DNA from: Paenibacillus hemerocallicola
GTDB lineage: Bacteria > Bacillota > Bacilli > Paenibacillales > NBRC-103111
Assembly: GCF_006265175.1 (NCBI RefSeq)
Contig: NZ_VDCQ01000006.1
Location: forward strand, 130,074-194,073
Length of the DNA stretch: 64,000 nucleotides
Direction of reading: 5' to 3'
Position 1 is the first letter of the stretch; each line of letters starts with the position of its first letter. Positions 25,496-33,577 of the stretch are shown piece by piece. Below the pieces are notes generated by a model that ran no database searches, had not been told where the DNA came from, and worked only from the letters and a program-made list of their open reading frames with translations. The position numbers and the translations under genes are program-made.

Positions 25496-25617
25496 CGCAT
25501 GCGAAATAAGCAGGTTTTGCAACGGCAAAAAATATTTGTTTCGGGTCCCCGCAAAGTACCTGGATAGGCATCGGAGCATAAGTCCCACTTTGTGGAGGTA
25601 TTGGAGGAGGAGCAGCG

Positions 25618-26910
25618 ATGATTCGAGCCGGTATGGCGGAAGTCGATATAACGCCCGCCTTGGGCAGCGAAATCCCGGGTTATTTCGGACCTCGTCTGGC
25701 GAGCGGCGTAAAAGACCCGCTTTACGCGAAATCGCTTGTAGTGGAAACGGAAAGCGGAGCTGTGGCGTTTATCGTATTGGATGCGATCGCCGTTTCGAGC
25801 CCGACCGTGCAAAGCATTCGAGCAAGCGTGCAGGCGGAGACGGGCATCGAACCGGCCGGGATTTTCGTCTCGGCCACGCATACCCATACGGGCGGCCCGG
25901 TTTCCACGGGCTTCGGTTGTACCGAAAGTCCGGAGTATTTGGAATGGATCGCGCGCAGGGCGGCGGACAGCGCGCTGCTCGCTTATCGAAGCCGCAAGGC
26001 AGCCAGGATCGGCTTCGGCCGCGGACAAGAAGAGGACATCGCGTTCAATCGGCGCTTTTTCATGAAGGACGGTACATTCCGCACGAATCCGGGAATCGGC
26101 AATCCGCTCATCGACCGGGCTGCCGGTCCGATCGATCCGGAGGTGCTGGTCATGCGGATCGATGATGCCGAGGGCAACCCGATCGGCGTCGTCACGAATT
26201 ATGCATGCCACACGGATACGGTGGGTGGTACCGAGCTGTGCGCCGACTTTCCCGGCGAGCTGAGCCGGTTCGTGAAGCGCGAGCTCGGGGAGCAAGCGGT
26301 CAGTCTGTTTCTGTTCGGACCGTGCGGCAATATCAATCATATAGACGTGTCGGGGAAACGGAAGCGGGATCCGGATCATTTCCGCTGGATGGGCCGCATT
26401 CTAGGGGCGGAAACCGTCAAAGTCCGCGATAAAATCATCGCAAGCGACGAAGTTTCCATTTCGGCGCTAAACGGCGAGTTTACGGTGGACCTGAGACGAC
26501 CTACGGAAGAGGAAGTCGAAGCGGCCGGAAAGTTTCTCGAAAGCGAAGCGCACGATTTGCGCGAGACGTTGTACGCCAAGGAAATATTGAAAATCGCCGC
26601 CAGCAGCGATTCGGGGCCGGCGACGGTCGAGGTACAAGCGGTGCGGATCGGCGAATTGGCGGTAGTAGGACTTCCGGGCGAAATTTTCGTCGAGTTCGGA
26701 TTGGACATCAAAGAGCGTTCGGGCAGTGCTTACACGATGATAGACACGATGTGCAACGGCACGATTCGCGCCTATATTTGTACGCGCGAGGCTCATCGGC
26801 AAGGCGGGTACGAGCCTAGAATGACATTCCGCAACCGGTTTCCCGTAGAAACCGGCGAGCGTCTGGTCGAACTGGCCGTGCAGCTGCTGGACAGGCTGGA
26901 CACAAAATAA
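25618..26910 (+). CDS. Neutral/alkaline ceramidase-like N-terminal-domain hydrolase
   Basis: 430 aa with GGAGGAGGAG before the ATG. It starts MIRAGMAEVDITPALGSEIPGYFG, the typical beginning of neutral ceramidase-like proteins, and carries the zinc-site motifs ATHTHTGGP (about residue 83) and NYACHTDTVGG (about 198), plus FGPCGNINHIDV. Later features include IGELAVVGLPGEIFVEFGL and IDTMCNGTIRAY. True secreted ceramidases are longer and have a signal peptide; this has neither, so it is probably a cytoplasmic amidase or ester hydrolase on a different substrate, perhaps a sugar or cyclitol conjugate. It is the last gene of cluster B, closed by a 14-bp terminator. Confidence 0.85.
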   Translation: MIRAGMAEVDITPALGSEIPGYFGPRLASGVKDPLYAKSLVVETESGAVAFIVLDAIAVSSPTVQSIRASVQAETGIEPAGIFVSATHTHTGGPVSTGFGCTESPEYLEWIARRAADSALLAYRSRKAARIGFGRGQEEDIAFNRRFFMKDGTFRTNPGIGNPLIDRAAGPIDPEVLVMRIDDAEGNPIGVVTNYACHTDTVGGTELCADFPGELSRFVKRELGEQAVSLFLFGPCGNINHIDVSGKRKRDPDHFRWMGRILGAETVKVRDKIIASDEVSISALNGEFTVDLRRPTEEEVEAAGKFLESEAHDLRETLYAKEILKIAASSDSGPATVEVQAVRIGELAVVGLPGEIFVEFGLDIKERSGSAYTMIDTMCNGTIRAYICTREAHRQGGYEPRMTFRNRFPVETGERLVELAVQLLDRLDTK

Positions 26911-26923
26911 GCAGGACATCGAA

Positions 26924-26967
26924 TAAACAAAAGGACTCTCGCCATCGCGGCAAAGTCCTTTTGTTTA
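26924..26967 (+). terminator. Strong terminator after the ceramidase-like gene
   Basis: Perfect 14-bp stem TAAACAAAAGGACT (26924-26937) with AGTCCTTTTGTTTA (26954-26967). The loop holds a short CTCG..CGGC pairing. The T-rich 3' arm provides the U tract. Confidence 0.85.
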
Positions 26968-27050
26968 TCTATTGACGTTGGATATGCGCCGCAATCAAGA
27001 AGCCGATCCCGGCGGCTCTTCAACGTCTGCATGGGGAACCGGACCCGAAC

Positions 27051-27148
27051 CGGTGAAGACGGCGAAACTCGCCGGGCGGAGACCGATCGCCGATCACCGC
27101 GCAAGGAGAAGAAAGGCCGACGGATGGGAGAGGCTCCCGATCCGTCGG
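27051..27148. other. Structured intergenic segment upstream of dapF, unassigned
   Basis: The 439-nt gap 26911-27349 has no credible gene. Within it, CGGTGA (27051-27056) pairs with TCACCG (27094-27099). This encloses two hairpins: GGCGA/TCGCC (27061-27065/27069-27073) and GGCG/CGCC (27075-27078/27088-27091), giving a possible three-way junction. A strong 14-bp hairpin follows: CCGACGGATGGGAG (27117-27130) with CTCCCGATCCGTCGG (27134-27148, one bulge). It is followed by TCTTT, which could be a weak terminator. I could not match it to the lysine, SAM, cyclic-di-AMP or glycine riboswitch patterns I remember. A third inverted repeat (TAAGGACG near 27238 with CGTCCTTA near 27263) lies just before the dapF promoter. 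Confidence 0.35.
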
Positions 27149-27283
27149 TCTTTGCTGCGTTCAACGCTCGCGATAGACATCTCCTTATTTGCTGGTATAA
27201 GAGCCATATTCACCGTTATGGCCGATTGAAGCCGCCTTAAGGACGGTTTTCTCGGCCGGAAACGTCCTTACGCACAAAATCAC

Positions 27284-27312
27284 TAGGCATACCGTTCGTT
27301 TTGCACTATAAT
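27284..27312 (+). promoter_or_regulatory. Candidate sigma-A promoter of dapF
   Basis: TAGGCA (27284-27289), 17-bp spacer, perfect TATAAT (27307-27312). The -35 matches at 4 of 6 positions. Transcription from about 27319 would give a 30-nt leader to the dapF ATG. Confidence 0.55.
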
Positions 27313-27349
27313 AGGTCTAATCAAAGCGATAAAGAGCAGGGGATGCATG

Positions 27350-28183
27350 ATGAACTTTACGAAAATGCATGGGCTTGGCAACGACTTCATCGTGATCGCG
27401 GGCGAATCCCGATTGCCGGACAATGCTTCCGGACTGGCGACCCGATACTGCAATCGGAATTTCGGCGTCGGAGCCGACGGACTTGTGTTCATTTTGCCTT
27501 CCGACAAAGCCGATTTTTTAATGCGCATCATCAATTCGGACGGTTCGGAGGCCGAGCAGTGCGGCAATGCGATCCGCTGCGTGGCCAAATACGTATACGA
27601 TAACGGTTTAACCGATAAAACGGAGCTGGCGATCGAAACGATAGGAGCGGGCGCCCAGACGGTCCGCCTGAACGTAAAAGACGGCAAGGCATTAACGGTT
27701 CGGGTGGACATGGGTGCGCCGATCCTTGACGGACTGGCGGTTCCGACGACCGTGGATGAGAATCCGGTCATCGGGCATCCGGTCGAGGTGGAAGGAACCG
27801 AATTCAGATTTACCGCCGTATCGATGGGCAACCCCCATTGCGTCATTTATGTGGACGATGCGGCCGACTTCGACTTGCACCGCTGGGGGCCGAAGCTCGA
27901 GACGCATCCGCTGTTTCCGAAACGGATCAACGTCGAGTTCGCTACCGTCCTCTCCCGCAGCCATATCGATATGCGCGTGTGGGAACGCGGAGCGGGCCCT
28001 ACTCTGGCTTGCGGCACCGGAGCGTGCGCGACGCTCGTCGCCAGCGTGCTCGACGGCAAGGCCGACCGCAGCGCGGTCGTATCGCTGAAGGGCGGCGATC
28101 TGGAAATCGAATGGAGCGAGACGGATAACCGGGTCTATATGACAGGTCCGGCGGAAACGGTATACCGGGGCGTTTTGGCCTAA
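27350..28183 (+). CDS. dapF: Diaminopimelate epimerase
   Basis: 277 aa, full length. Converts LL- to meso-diaminopimelate for lysine and peptidoglycan synthesis by a two-cysteine, cofactor-free mechanism. Both catalytic cysteines are in place: the first in EQCGNAIRC near residue 71 and the second in TLACGTGACA near 220. The N-terminal MNFTKMHGLGNDFIVI is diagnostic. AGCAGGGG sits 7 nt before the ATG at 27350; an ATG 3 nt earlier is less well spaced. A TATAAT promoter lies at 27307. The methionine-cycle gene begins 34 nt downstream, likely in the same transcript. Confidence 0.96.
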   Translation: MNFTKMHGLGNDFIVIAGESRLPDNASGLATRYCNRNFGVGADGLVFILPSDKADFLMRIINSDGSEAEQCGNAIRCVAKYVYDNGLTDKTELAIETIGAGAQTVRLNVKDGKALTVRVDMGAPILDGLAVPTTVDENPVIGHPVEVEGTEFRFTAVSMGNPHCVIYVDDAADFDLHRWGPKLETHPLFPKRINVEFATVLSRSHIDMRVWERGAGPTLACGTGACATLVASVLDGKADRSAVVSLKGGDLEIEWSETDNRVYMTGPAETVYRGVLA

Positions 28184-28217
28184 TCAATATTCAATCATGG
28201 GAACGGGTGAGCACGGG

Positions 28218-30089
28218 ATGAAAGCGGGTTTGCGAGAGACGCTCGGCGAGCGCGTGCTGGTCGGAGACGGGGCGATGGGGACGTTTTTGTACCAGCTCGG
28301 ATTTCCGGTCGGCGTCTCCTACGAGGAATACAATTTGTTAAAGCCGGACGTGATCGCCGACGTTCATAAGCAGTATTACGATGCCGGCGCGAGATTGTTC
28401 GAGACGAACACGTTTTCCGCGAACCGGGAAAAGCTGTCCAAGTTCGGACTCGAGAACGAAGTGTCGGCGATCAACAAGGCAGGCGTCGCCATAGCGCGCC
28501 AAGCGGTCGGCGATGACGCCTACATCGTCGGCGCGGTAGGCTCGATCCGCGCGGCCCGCCGGCGCAACATTACGACCGAGCAGTTGGTGCGCAACTTTCA
28601 GGAGCAGATCGAGGCATTGCTCGAAGGCGGCGCTGACGGTTTGCTGCTGGAGACGTTTTACGACCTGGAGGAGATGCTGATCGCGCTCCGCGTCGCCCGG
28701 CAGCTGACGGAGCTCCCCGTCATCGGCCAGTTTGCGACCGACGGCGGAACGACCACCAACGACGGCGTCGGCTACCAGGAAGCGTTCGAGCAGTTGAAGG
28801 CGGAAGGGGCGGACATTCTAGGCTTCAATTGCCACAGCGGTCCCAACGGCATTCTGCGGACGATGGAGAAGCTGAAGCCGGTTGACGGGCTGCCGCTCTC
28901 CGTATTTCCGAATGCGGGCTTGCCCGGGTATGTGGACGGTAAATACGTTTTCGGCTCGAAGCCCGATTACGTGGCCGAGAACGCCTTGAAGTTTGCCGAT
29001 TTGGGCGCCCGCCTCATAGGCGGATGCTGCGGTACGACGCCGGAGCATATCGCGGCCATGGTAAAGGCGCTGCAAGGATATACCCCGAGAACGGATCGAC
29101 CTGCGGCGGACGGAGGCGAGGCCGGTTCGGTTCAGCCCGGTCCTGCCATTGCCGTCATCGAAGCCGAGAAGTCGGCCGAAGCGGCGGAACCTTCGCTGAT
29201 CGAGCTGGTCAAGCAGCGCCATACCGTTATCGTGGAATGGGATACGCCCCGCGATCTGGACATCGGCAAATTTATGGAAGGCGCCAAGGCGCTGCAGGAA
29301 GCCGGCGTGGATTCGATTACGATGGCGGATAACGCGCTCGCGGTGACCCGCATGAGCAACCTGCCGATGGGCTTTCTGCTGAAGGAACGTCTGGGGGCCC
29401 GGCCGCTGCTGCACATCGCCTGCCGGGACCGCAATCTGATCGGAACCCAGTCCCATCTGATGGGCATGCACGCGATCGGGCTCGACCATACGCTCGTCAT
29501 TACCGGAGATCCTTCGCGTTTCGGCGATTTGCCGGGCTCGAGCTCGGTATATGACATGACTTCCTTCGAAATGATCCGCTTGATCAAGCAGTTGAACGAA
29601 GGAATCGCTTTCTCGGGTAAACCGCTCAAGCATAAAGCGAAGTTTATCGTTGCCGCCGCCTTTAACCCGAACGTGAAGTATTTGGACAAAGCGGTGCAGA
29701 GGCTGGAGAAAAAAATCGAAGCGGGTGCCGACTTCATCATGACTCAGCCGGTATACGACGCGAAGCTGATCGAGAACGTGTACGAATCGACGAAGCATTT
29801 GAACGTTCCGATCTTTATCGGCCTCATGCCGATCGTCAGCGAAGGAAACGCGACGTTTCTGCATAACGAGGTGCCGGGCATCCAGCTGTCGGAAGAGGTT
29901 CGCAAGCGCATGTCGGGCTTGAGCGGCGAGAAAGGCCGCGAGATGGGCGTGCAAATCGGCAAGGAGCTGCTCGACGCGGCCATGCCGAAGTTCAACGGCA
30001 TTTATATTATGACGCCTATGCATTTTTACGATATGAGCGTACAGCTGACCCGGTATGTGTGGGGAAAAACGGGCAAAATGCCGTCTTGA
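28218..30089 (+). CDS. Bifunctional homocysteine S-methyltransferase / methylenetetrahydrofolate reductase
   Basis: About 623 aa fusing two enzymes, as in B. subtilis YitJ. Residues 1-290 form the homocysteine methyltransferase barrel (VGDGAMGTFLYQLG start). Its zinc cysteines lie in GFNCHSGP and GGCCGTTPEHI. A linker rich in Ala, Gly and Glu (about 290-330) leads to the FAD-dependent methylenetetrahydrofolate reductase domain (about 335-623; VEWDTPRDLDIGKF, ITGDPSRFGD, DFIMTQPVYD). It remethylates homocysteine and reduces CH2-THF. I start at ATG 28218 because GGGTGAG lies 7 nt before it; ATG 28197 gives seven extra residues without a ribosome site. No SAM riboswitch fits in the 34-nt gap to dapF. 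Its stop is followed by a new promoter for yicC. Confidence 0.93.
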   Translation: MKAGLRETLGERVLVGDGAMGTFLYQLGFPVGVSYEEYNLLKPDVIADVHKQYYDAGARLFETNTFSANREKLSKFGLENEVSAINKAGVAIARQAVGDDAYIVGAVGSIRAARRRNITTEQLVRNFQEQIEALLEGGADGLLLETFYDLEEMLIALRVARQLTELPVIGQFATDGGTTTNDGVGYQEAFEQLKAEGADILGFNCHSGPNGILRTMEKLKPVDGLPLSVFPNAGLPGYVDGKYVFGSKPDYVAENALKFADLGARLIGGCCGTTPEHIAAMVKALQGYTPRTDRPAADGGEAGSVQPGPAIAVIEAEKSAEAAEPSLIELVKQRHTVIVEWDTPRDLDIGKFMEGAKALQEAGVDSITMADNALAVTRMSNLPMGFLLKERLGARPLLHIACRDRNLIGTQSHLMGMHAIGLDHTLVITGDPSRFGDLPGSSSVYDMTSFEMIRLIKQLNEGIAFSGKPLKHKAKFIVAAAFNPNVKYLDKAVQRLEKKIEAGADFIMTQPVYDAKLIENVYESTKHLNVPIFIGLMPIVSEGNATFLHNEVPGIQLSEEVRKRMSGLSGEKGREMGVQIGKELLDAAMPKFNGIYIMTPMHFYDMSVQLTRYVWGKTGKMPS

Positions 30090-30110
30090 GCGATAGAACC
30101 CGATTTCCAC

Positions 30111-30139
30111 TTGTCCGCACTTGCAAAATGCTTTAGAAT
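30111..30139 (+). promoter_or_regulatory. Candidate sigma-A promoter of the yicC-remA-gmk unit
   Basis: TTGTCC (30111-30116), 17-bp spacer, TAGAAT (30134-30139). The -35 matches 4 of 6 and the -10 matches 5 of 6. Position 25-50 nt before the yicC start codon is appropriate. Confidence 0.5.
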
Positions 30140-30162
30140 AGGGTAAATGGATGTGATCCCCA

Positions 30163-31047
30163 TTGATTCGCAGCATGACTGGATTCGGCCAATCGGGCCG
30201 ATCCTCCGGCGGTTACCGACTGCTGGTGGAGCTGAAATCGGTTAATCACCGTTATTCGGAAATCACGGTACGAATCCCCCGCGAGTGGCTTTCGTTGGAA
30301 GACGGAGTGAAGCGGGAAATTCAACATGCCGTCAAGCGGGGAAAGGTGGAAGCATTCGTCTCGATTGAAAAGGAAGCCGGCGGATCGAAATCGGTCGAGA
30401 TCGACTGGACGATTGCGGAAGGCTACCGTCAAGCCGCGGAGCAGCTGCGGGAACGTTTCGGTATAAGCGATACGTTGACGCTGAAGGATATGATGACTCT
30501 TCCCGGTCTGATTCTATTCCGCGAAGCGGAGCAAGAGGCGGAGCCGTTAACGGAGCCGCTGCTCGAAATCGTGCGCGAAGCCGCAAGCATCATGCTGCGA
30601 ATGAGGGAAACGGAAGGCGATCATATATCCCGGTATATGACCGAACGACTGGAGCAACTGGATTACCACCGTCGCGAGATGGTCTCTGCGGCCGGACAGG
30701 CGGTAGAGGAGTTTCGTTCGAAGCTGCATGAACGGCTAACGGAGCTGCTCGGCGATGCCGCATTGAGACAAGACGATCCGCGGCTGATCACGGAGGTTGC
30801 CGTCATGGCGGACCGATCCGATGTCGGGGAAGAGCTGAGCCGGCTGTCGAGTCACATCGATCAATGCCGGAAGCTGCTAAGCGCCGATGAACCCGTAGGA
30901 CGAAGATTGGATTTTCTCATACAGGAAATGAACCGGGAAGTCAATACGATCGGCTCCAAATCGAATCGACTCGAGCTTGCGGATCGGGTGATCGAAATGA
31001 AAGCCGAGCTGGAAAAAATGCGCGAGCAAGCGCAAAATATTGAATGA
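30163..31047 (+). CDS. YicC family endoribonuclease
   Basis: 294 aa beginning at TTG 30163. The N-terminus MIRSMTGFGQS and the C-terminus KAELEKMREQAQNIE match both ends of the YicC/YloC family, which supports TTG 30163 over the ATG at 30175. YicC N-terminal domain covers about 1-155 and the DUF1732 C-terminal domain about 205-294 (LSRLSSHIDQCRKLL, GRRLDFLIQEMNREVNTIGSKS). E. coli YicC and B. subtilis YloC are endoribonucleases involved in RNA turnover. The order yicC-remA-gmk-rpoZ is conserved with B. subtilis. Confidence 0.93.
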   Translation: MIRSMTGFGQSGRSSGGYRLLVELKSVNHRYSEITVRIPREWLSLEDGVKREIQHAVKRGKVEAFVSIEKEAGGSKSVEIDWTIAEGYRQAAEQLRERFGISDTLTLKDMMTLPGLILFREAEQEAEPLTEPLLEIVREAASIMLRMRETEGDHISRYMTERLEQLDYHRREMVSAAGQAVEEFRSKLHERLTELLGDAALRQDDPRLITEVAVMADRSDVGEELSRLSSHIDQCRKLLSADEPVGRRLDFLIQEMNREVNTIGSKSNRLELADRVIEMKAELEKMREQAQNIE

Positions 31048-31158
31048 ACGGCCGTCTTCGAAAGTATGAGCATTGCGGCATTAGGCAAGAATAGTGCAAG
31101 GCTGTGGCGGGACCGATTATAGCGGACTCTGCGGTCTTGAATTCGTAGGAGGGCAATG

Positions 31159-31422
31159 ATGGCCATTAAATTGATCAATATCGGCTTCGGAAATATTGTG
31201 TCCGCAAACCGGATCATCTCGATCGTAAGTCCCGAATCCGCTCCAATCAAGCGGATCATCCAAGAAGCGCGCGACCGGCATATGCTGATCGATGCTACGT
31301 ACGGCAGACGTACCCGCGCGGTGATCATCACCGACAGCGACCACGTCATCTTGTCGGCCGTGCAACCGGAAACGGTGGCGCACAGACTTACGAATAACAA
31401 GGACGATGATCATGACGAGTAA
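31159..31422 (+). CDS. remA: Extracellular matrix regulator RemA
   Basis: 87 aa, the DUF370 family. [19 protein letters not shown] and [27 protein letters not shown] are nearly as in B. subtilis RemA, an octameric DNA-binding ring protein that activates matrix and osmoprotection genes. AGGAGGG is 2 nt before the ATG at 31156 but 5 nt before the ATG at 31159, so the second is the likelier start. The C-terminus is an acidic tail (NNKDDDHDE) that overlaps the gmk start. The 111-nt gap after yicC holds no clear terminator. Confidence 0.95.
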   Translation: MAIKLINIGFGNIVSANRIISIVSPESAPIKRIIQEARDRHMLIDATYGRRTRAVIITDSDHVILSAVQPETVAHRLTNNKDDDHDE

Positions 31423-32035
31423 TGCGGACAAAGGCCTTTTGATCGTGCTATCCGGCCCGTCCGGTGTAGGCAAAGGTACCGTCTGTTCCATGCTCCGCAA
31501 GCTGGCTCCGGAACTCGTATATTCGGTTTCCGCGACGACGCGCTATCCGCGGGCGGGAGAAACGGAAGGCATTAACTACTTTTTTAAATCGAAGGAGCAA
31601 TTCCGTTCCATGATCGAGCGGGACGAACTGCTGGAGTATGCCGAGTATGTTGGGAATTACTACGGCACTCCGCGCAGCTTCGTCAACGAGACGATTCAGG
31701 CCGGTAAAGATATAATACTCGAGATCGAAGTGCAGGGAGCAATGAAGGTCAAAGAGCGTTTTCCGGAAGGCGTGTTCGTGTTTCTCATGCCCCCGTCGCT
31801 AGGCGAATTGAAGAACAGGATCGTAAATCGCGGTACCGAAACCGACGATTCGATCCGCAACCGTCTGTCCGTCGCGGCGGACGAGATCCGGCTGTTGGAG
31901 CATTACGATTACGCGGTGGTCAATGACAGGGTGGAGATGGCGTGCGAACGCATCAAGTCGATTATTACCGCAGAACACTGCAAGCGCGAACGTATATTGC
32001 CGTACGTGAAATCATTGTTGGAAGAGGTGCGTTAA
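31412..32035 (+). CDS. gmk: Guanylate kinase
   Basis: 207 aa. Phosphorylates GMP to GDP, an essential step to GTP. The P-loop [11 protein letters not shown] lies near residues 14-24, followed by [15 protein letters not shown] and INYFF of the GMP-binding domain and the lid Arg-rich region (DDSIRNRL). The gene overlaps remA by 11 nt. AAGGACG is 8 nt before the ATG at 31412 and too close to the ATG at 31406. rpoZ begins 3 nt after its stop. Confidence 0.96.
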   Translation: MTSNADKGLLIVLSGPSGVGKGTVCSMLRKLAPELVYSVSATTRYPRAGETEGINYFFKSKEQFRSMIERDELLEYAEYVGNYYGTPRSFVNETIQAGKDIILEIEVQGAMKVKERFPEGVFVFLMPPSLGELKNRIVNRGTETDDSIRNRLSVAADEIRLLEHYDYAVVNDRVEMACERIKSIITAEHCKRERILPYVKSLLEEVR

Positions 32036-32038
32036 CCT

Positions 32039-32248
32039 ATGTTATACCCATCGATCGACCGGCTTATCGACAAAGTCGACAGCAAATATTCACTCGTCGT
32101 GGCGGCGTCCAAACGGGCAAGAATGCTGCGCGACGGCTCGAAAACGGATTTGAAGGACGCACACGCCAGCAAATATGTCGGAGTCGCGCTGGAAGAAATA
32201 TACGGCGATTATATCAACGTAGAGGCACAGCCTAAAGATACGAAATAG
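32039..32248 (+). CDS. rpoZ: DNA-directed RNA polymerase subunit omega
   Basis: 69 aa, normal size for Firmicutes omega. MLYPSIDRLIDKVDSKYSLVV and the ASKRARMLRDG helix are diagnostic of the beta'-chaperoning omega subunit. GAAGAGGTG precedes the ATG at the end of gmk. A terminator at 32263 follows the stop, so yicC-remA-gmk-rpoZ forms one unit, though read-through to coaBC is likely as in B. subtilis. Confidence 0.95.
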   Translation: MLYPSIDRLIDKVDSKYSLVVAASKRARMLRDGSKTDLKDAHASKYVGVALEEIYGDYINVEAQPKDTK

Positions 32249-32262
32249 CAAGCCCGCATGAC

Positions 32263-32291
32263 AACAACCTCTGGCAGGTTGTTATTTTTTT
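32263..32291 (+). terminator. Rho-independent terminator after rpoZ
   Basis: Perfect 8-bp stem AACAACCT (32263-32270) with AGGTTGTT (32276-32283), 5-nt loop, then ATTTTTTT. Confidence 0.85.
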
Positions 32292-32362
32292 CTGCGGACT
32301 TCTGCCGATAACGATCAGGCGGTTGCCCCGCTTCACTTTGTGGGAAATGGAGAGGGTTGCAC

Positions 32363-33577
32363 ATGCTACAAGGGAAAACGATTGTGCTCGGCGTAACCGG
32401 CGGCATCGCCAGTTACAAGGCGGCGGCGCTTTGCAGCAAGCTGGCGCAGGCCGGGGCCGACGTGCGGGTCATCATGACAGCCTCGGCGACGAAGTTCGTT
32501 GCGCCGCTGACGTTCCAGACGTTGTCGCGCCACGATGTGGCGGTCGACACGTTCGACGAGAAGGACGCCACGGTCGTGCAGCATATCGATTTGGCGGACA
32601 GTGCCGACCTCGTCGTTATAGCGCCGGCTACAGCGAACATCATTGCCAAGATGGCTCACGGGATTGCGGACGATATGCTCAGCACGACGATTTTGGCAAC
32701 GGAAGCGCCTATTCTGGTAGCTCCCGCGATGAACGTGCATATGTATGCGCATCCTGCCGTGGTGGACAACATGCGTACATTGCGCAATCGCGACATTTCT
32801 TTCATCGAGCCAGGGGAAGGGCAGCTCGCCTGCGGTTATGTAGGCAAGGGGAGGTTGGCCGAGCCGGAGGAAATCATGGCGGCGATCGGTCGAATGTTGA
32901 ATCCTACCAAGCCTCTGGCCGGTAAAAGGGTGCTCGTGACCGCGGGAGGCACGATGGAGCGCATCGACCCCGTCCGTTACATAACGAACGATTCTTCCGG
33001 GAAAATGGGGTATGCGATCGCCGAAGCGGCGAAGCGGATGGGAGCCGACGTAACGCTCGTAACAGCCAAGGCGTCCATAGCTGCGCCAACCGGGATGAAA
33101 GTCGTTCGCGTCGAATCTACGCTCGATATGATGGACGCCGTCCTCGCCAGATTCGAGCAAACGGACATCGTCATCAAGGCTGCAGCCGTTGCCGATTACC
33201 GACCCGCCTATCCTTCGGACATCAAAATTAAAAAGAAAGACGACACGATGACCCTCGAGCTCGTCAAAAATCCGGATATCGCGCAGACGCTCGGCGAAAG
33301 GAAAACGACGCAGTTCATCGTCAGTTTTGCCGCAGAGACGAACAATGGCGAGCAGTATGCGCTGGACAAGCTTAAAAGGAAAAAAAGCGATCTGCTCGTG
33401 CTAAACGACGTCACGGTACCGGGAGCGGGTTTCGGTACGGACACGAACATCGTACAAATATTCGATGGCACCGGGTTGGTCGCGGCACTGCCGCAAATGA
33501 GCAAGCGTGATGTGGCCGAACGATTGCTGAGTCTCGTGGCCGAACGTTTGGACGGTCGAGCCGGGAGTGATGCCTGA
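32363..33577 (+). CDS. coaBC: Bifunctional phosphopantothenoylcysteine decarboxylase / phosphopantothenate--cysteine ligase
   Basis: 404 aa. The N-terminal CoaC flavoprotein half (1-185) shows GVTGGIASYKAA, TASATKFVAPLTFQTLS, the active-site His in VVQHIDLADSADLVVIAPATANII and the substrate clamp around PAMNVHMY. The CoaB half (about 190-404) shows VTAGGTMERIDPVRYITNDSSGKMG and AAVADYRP. Together they convert phosphopantothenate to phosphopantetheine for coenzyme A. GGAGAGGG lies 6 nt before the ATG at 32363. The TGA overlaps the priA start. Confidence 0.96.
   Translation: MLQGKTIVLGVTGGIASYKAAALCSKLAQAGADVRVIMTASATKFVAPLTFQTLSRHDVAVDTFDEKDATVVQHIDLADSADLVVIAPATANIIAKMAHGIADDMLSTTILATEAPILVAPAMNVHMYAHPAVVDNMRTLRNRDISFIEPGEGQLACGYVGKGRLAEPEEIMAAIGRMLNPTKPLAGKRVLVTAGGTMERIDPVRYITNDSSGKMGYAIAEAAKRMGADVTLVTAKASIAAPTGMKVVRVESTLDMMDAVLARFEQTDIVIKAAAVADYRPAYPSDIKIKKKDDTMTLELVKNPDIAQTLGERKTTQFIVSFAAETNNGEQYALDKLKRKKSDLLVLNDVTVPGAGFGTDTNIVQIFDGTGLVAALPQMSKRDVAERLLSLVAERLDGRAGSDA

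Noticed and set aside
26972-27240. Small open frames in the gap before dapF
   Set aside because: Arg/Gly-rich translations with no ribosome site or recognisable motif; the DNA is better described as structured intergenic sequence.
26968-27349. Lysine or cyclic-di-AMP riboswitch upstream of dapF
   Set aside because: The conserved core segments of those classes, as far as I remember them, are not present.
28184-28217. SAM riboswitch or T-box expected before a methionine-cycle gene
   Set aside because: The gap from dapF is only 34 nt and lacks any such structure.
28818-30176. 452-aa minus-strand open frame antisense to the methyltransferase/MTHFR gene
   Set aside because: The composition is Arg/His-rich, as expected for the antisense of a GC-rich gene; the plus strand encodes an unmistakable enzyme and no ribosome site or family motif is seen. 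Similar antisense frames at 35212-36348 and 47327-48532 are rejected for the same reason.
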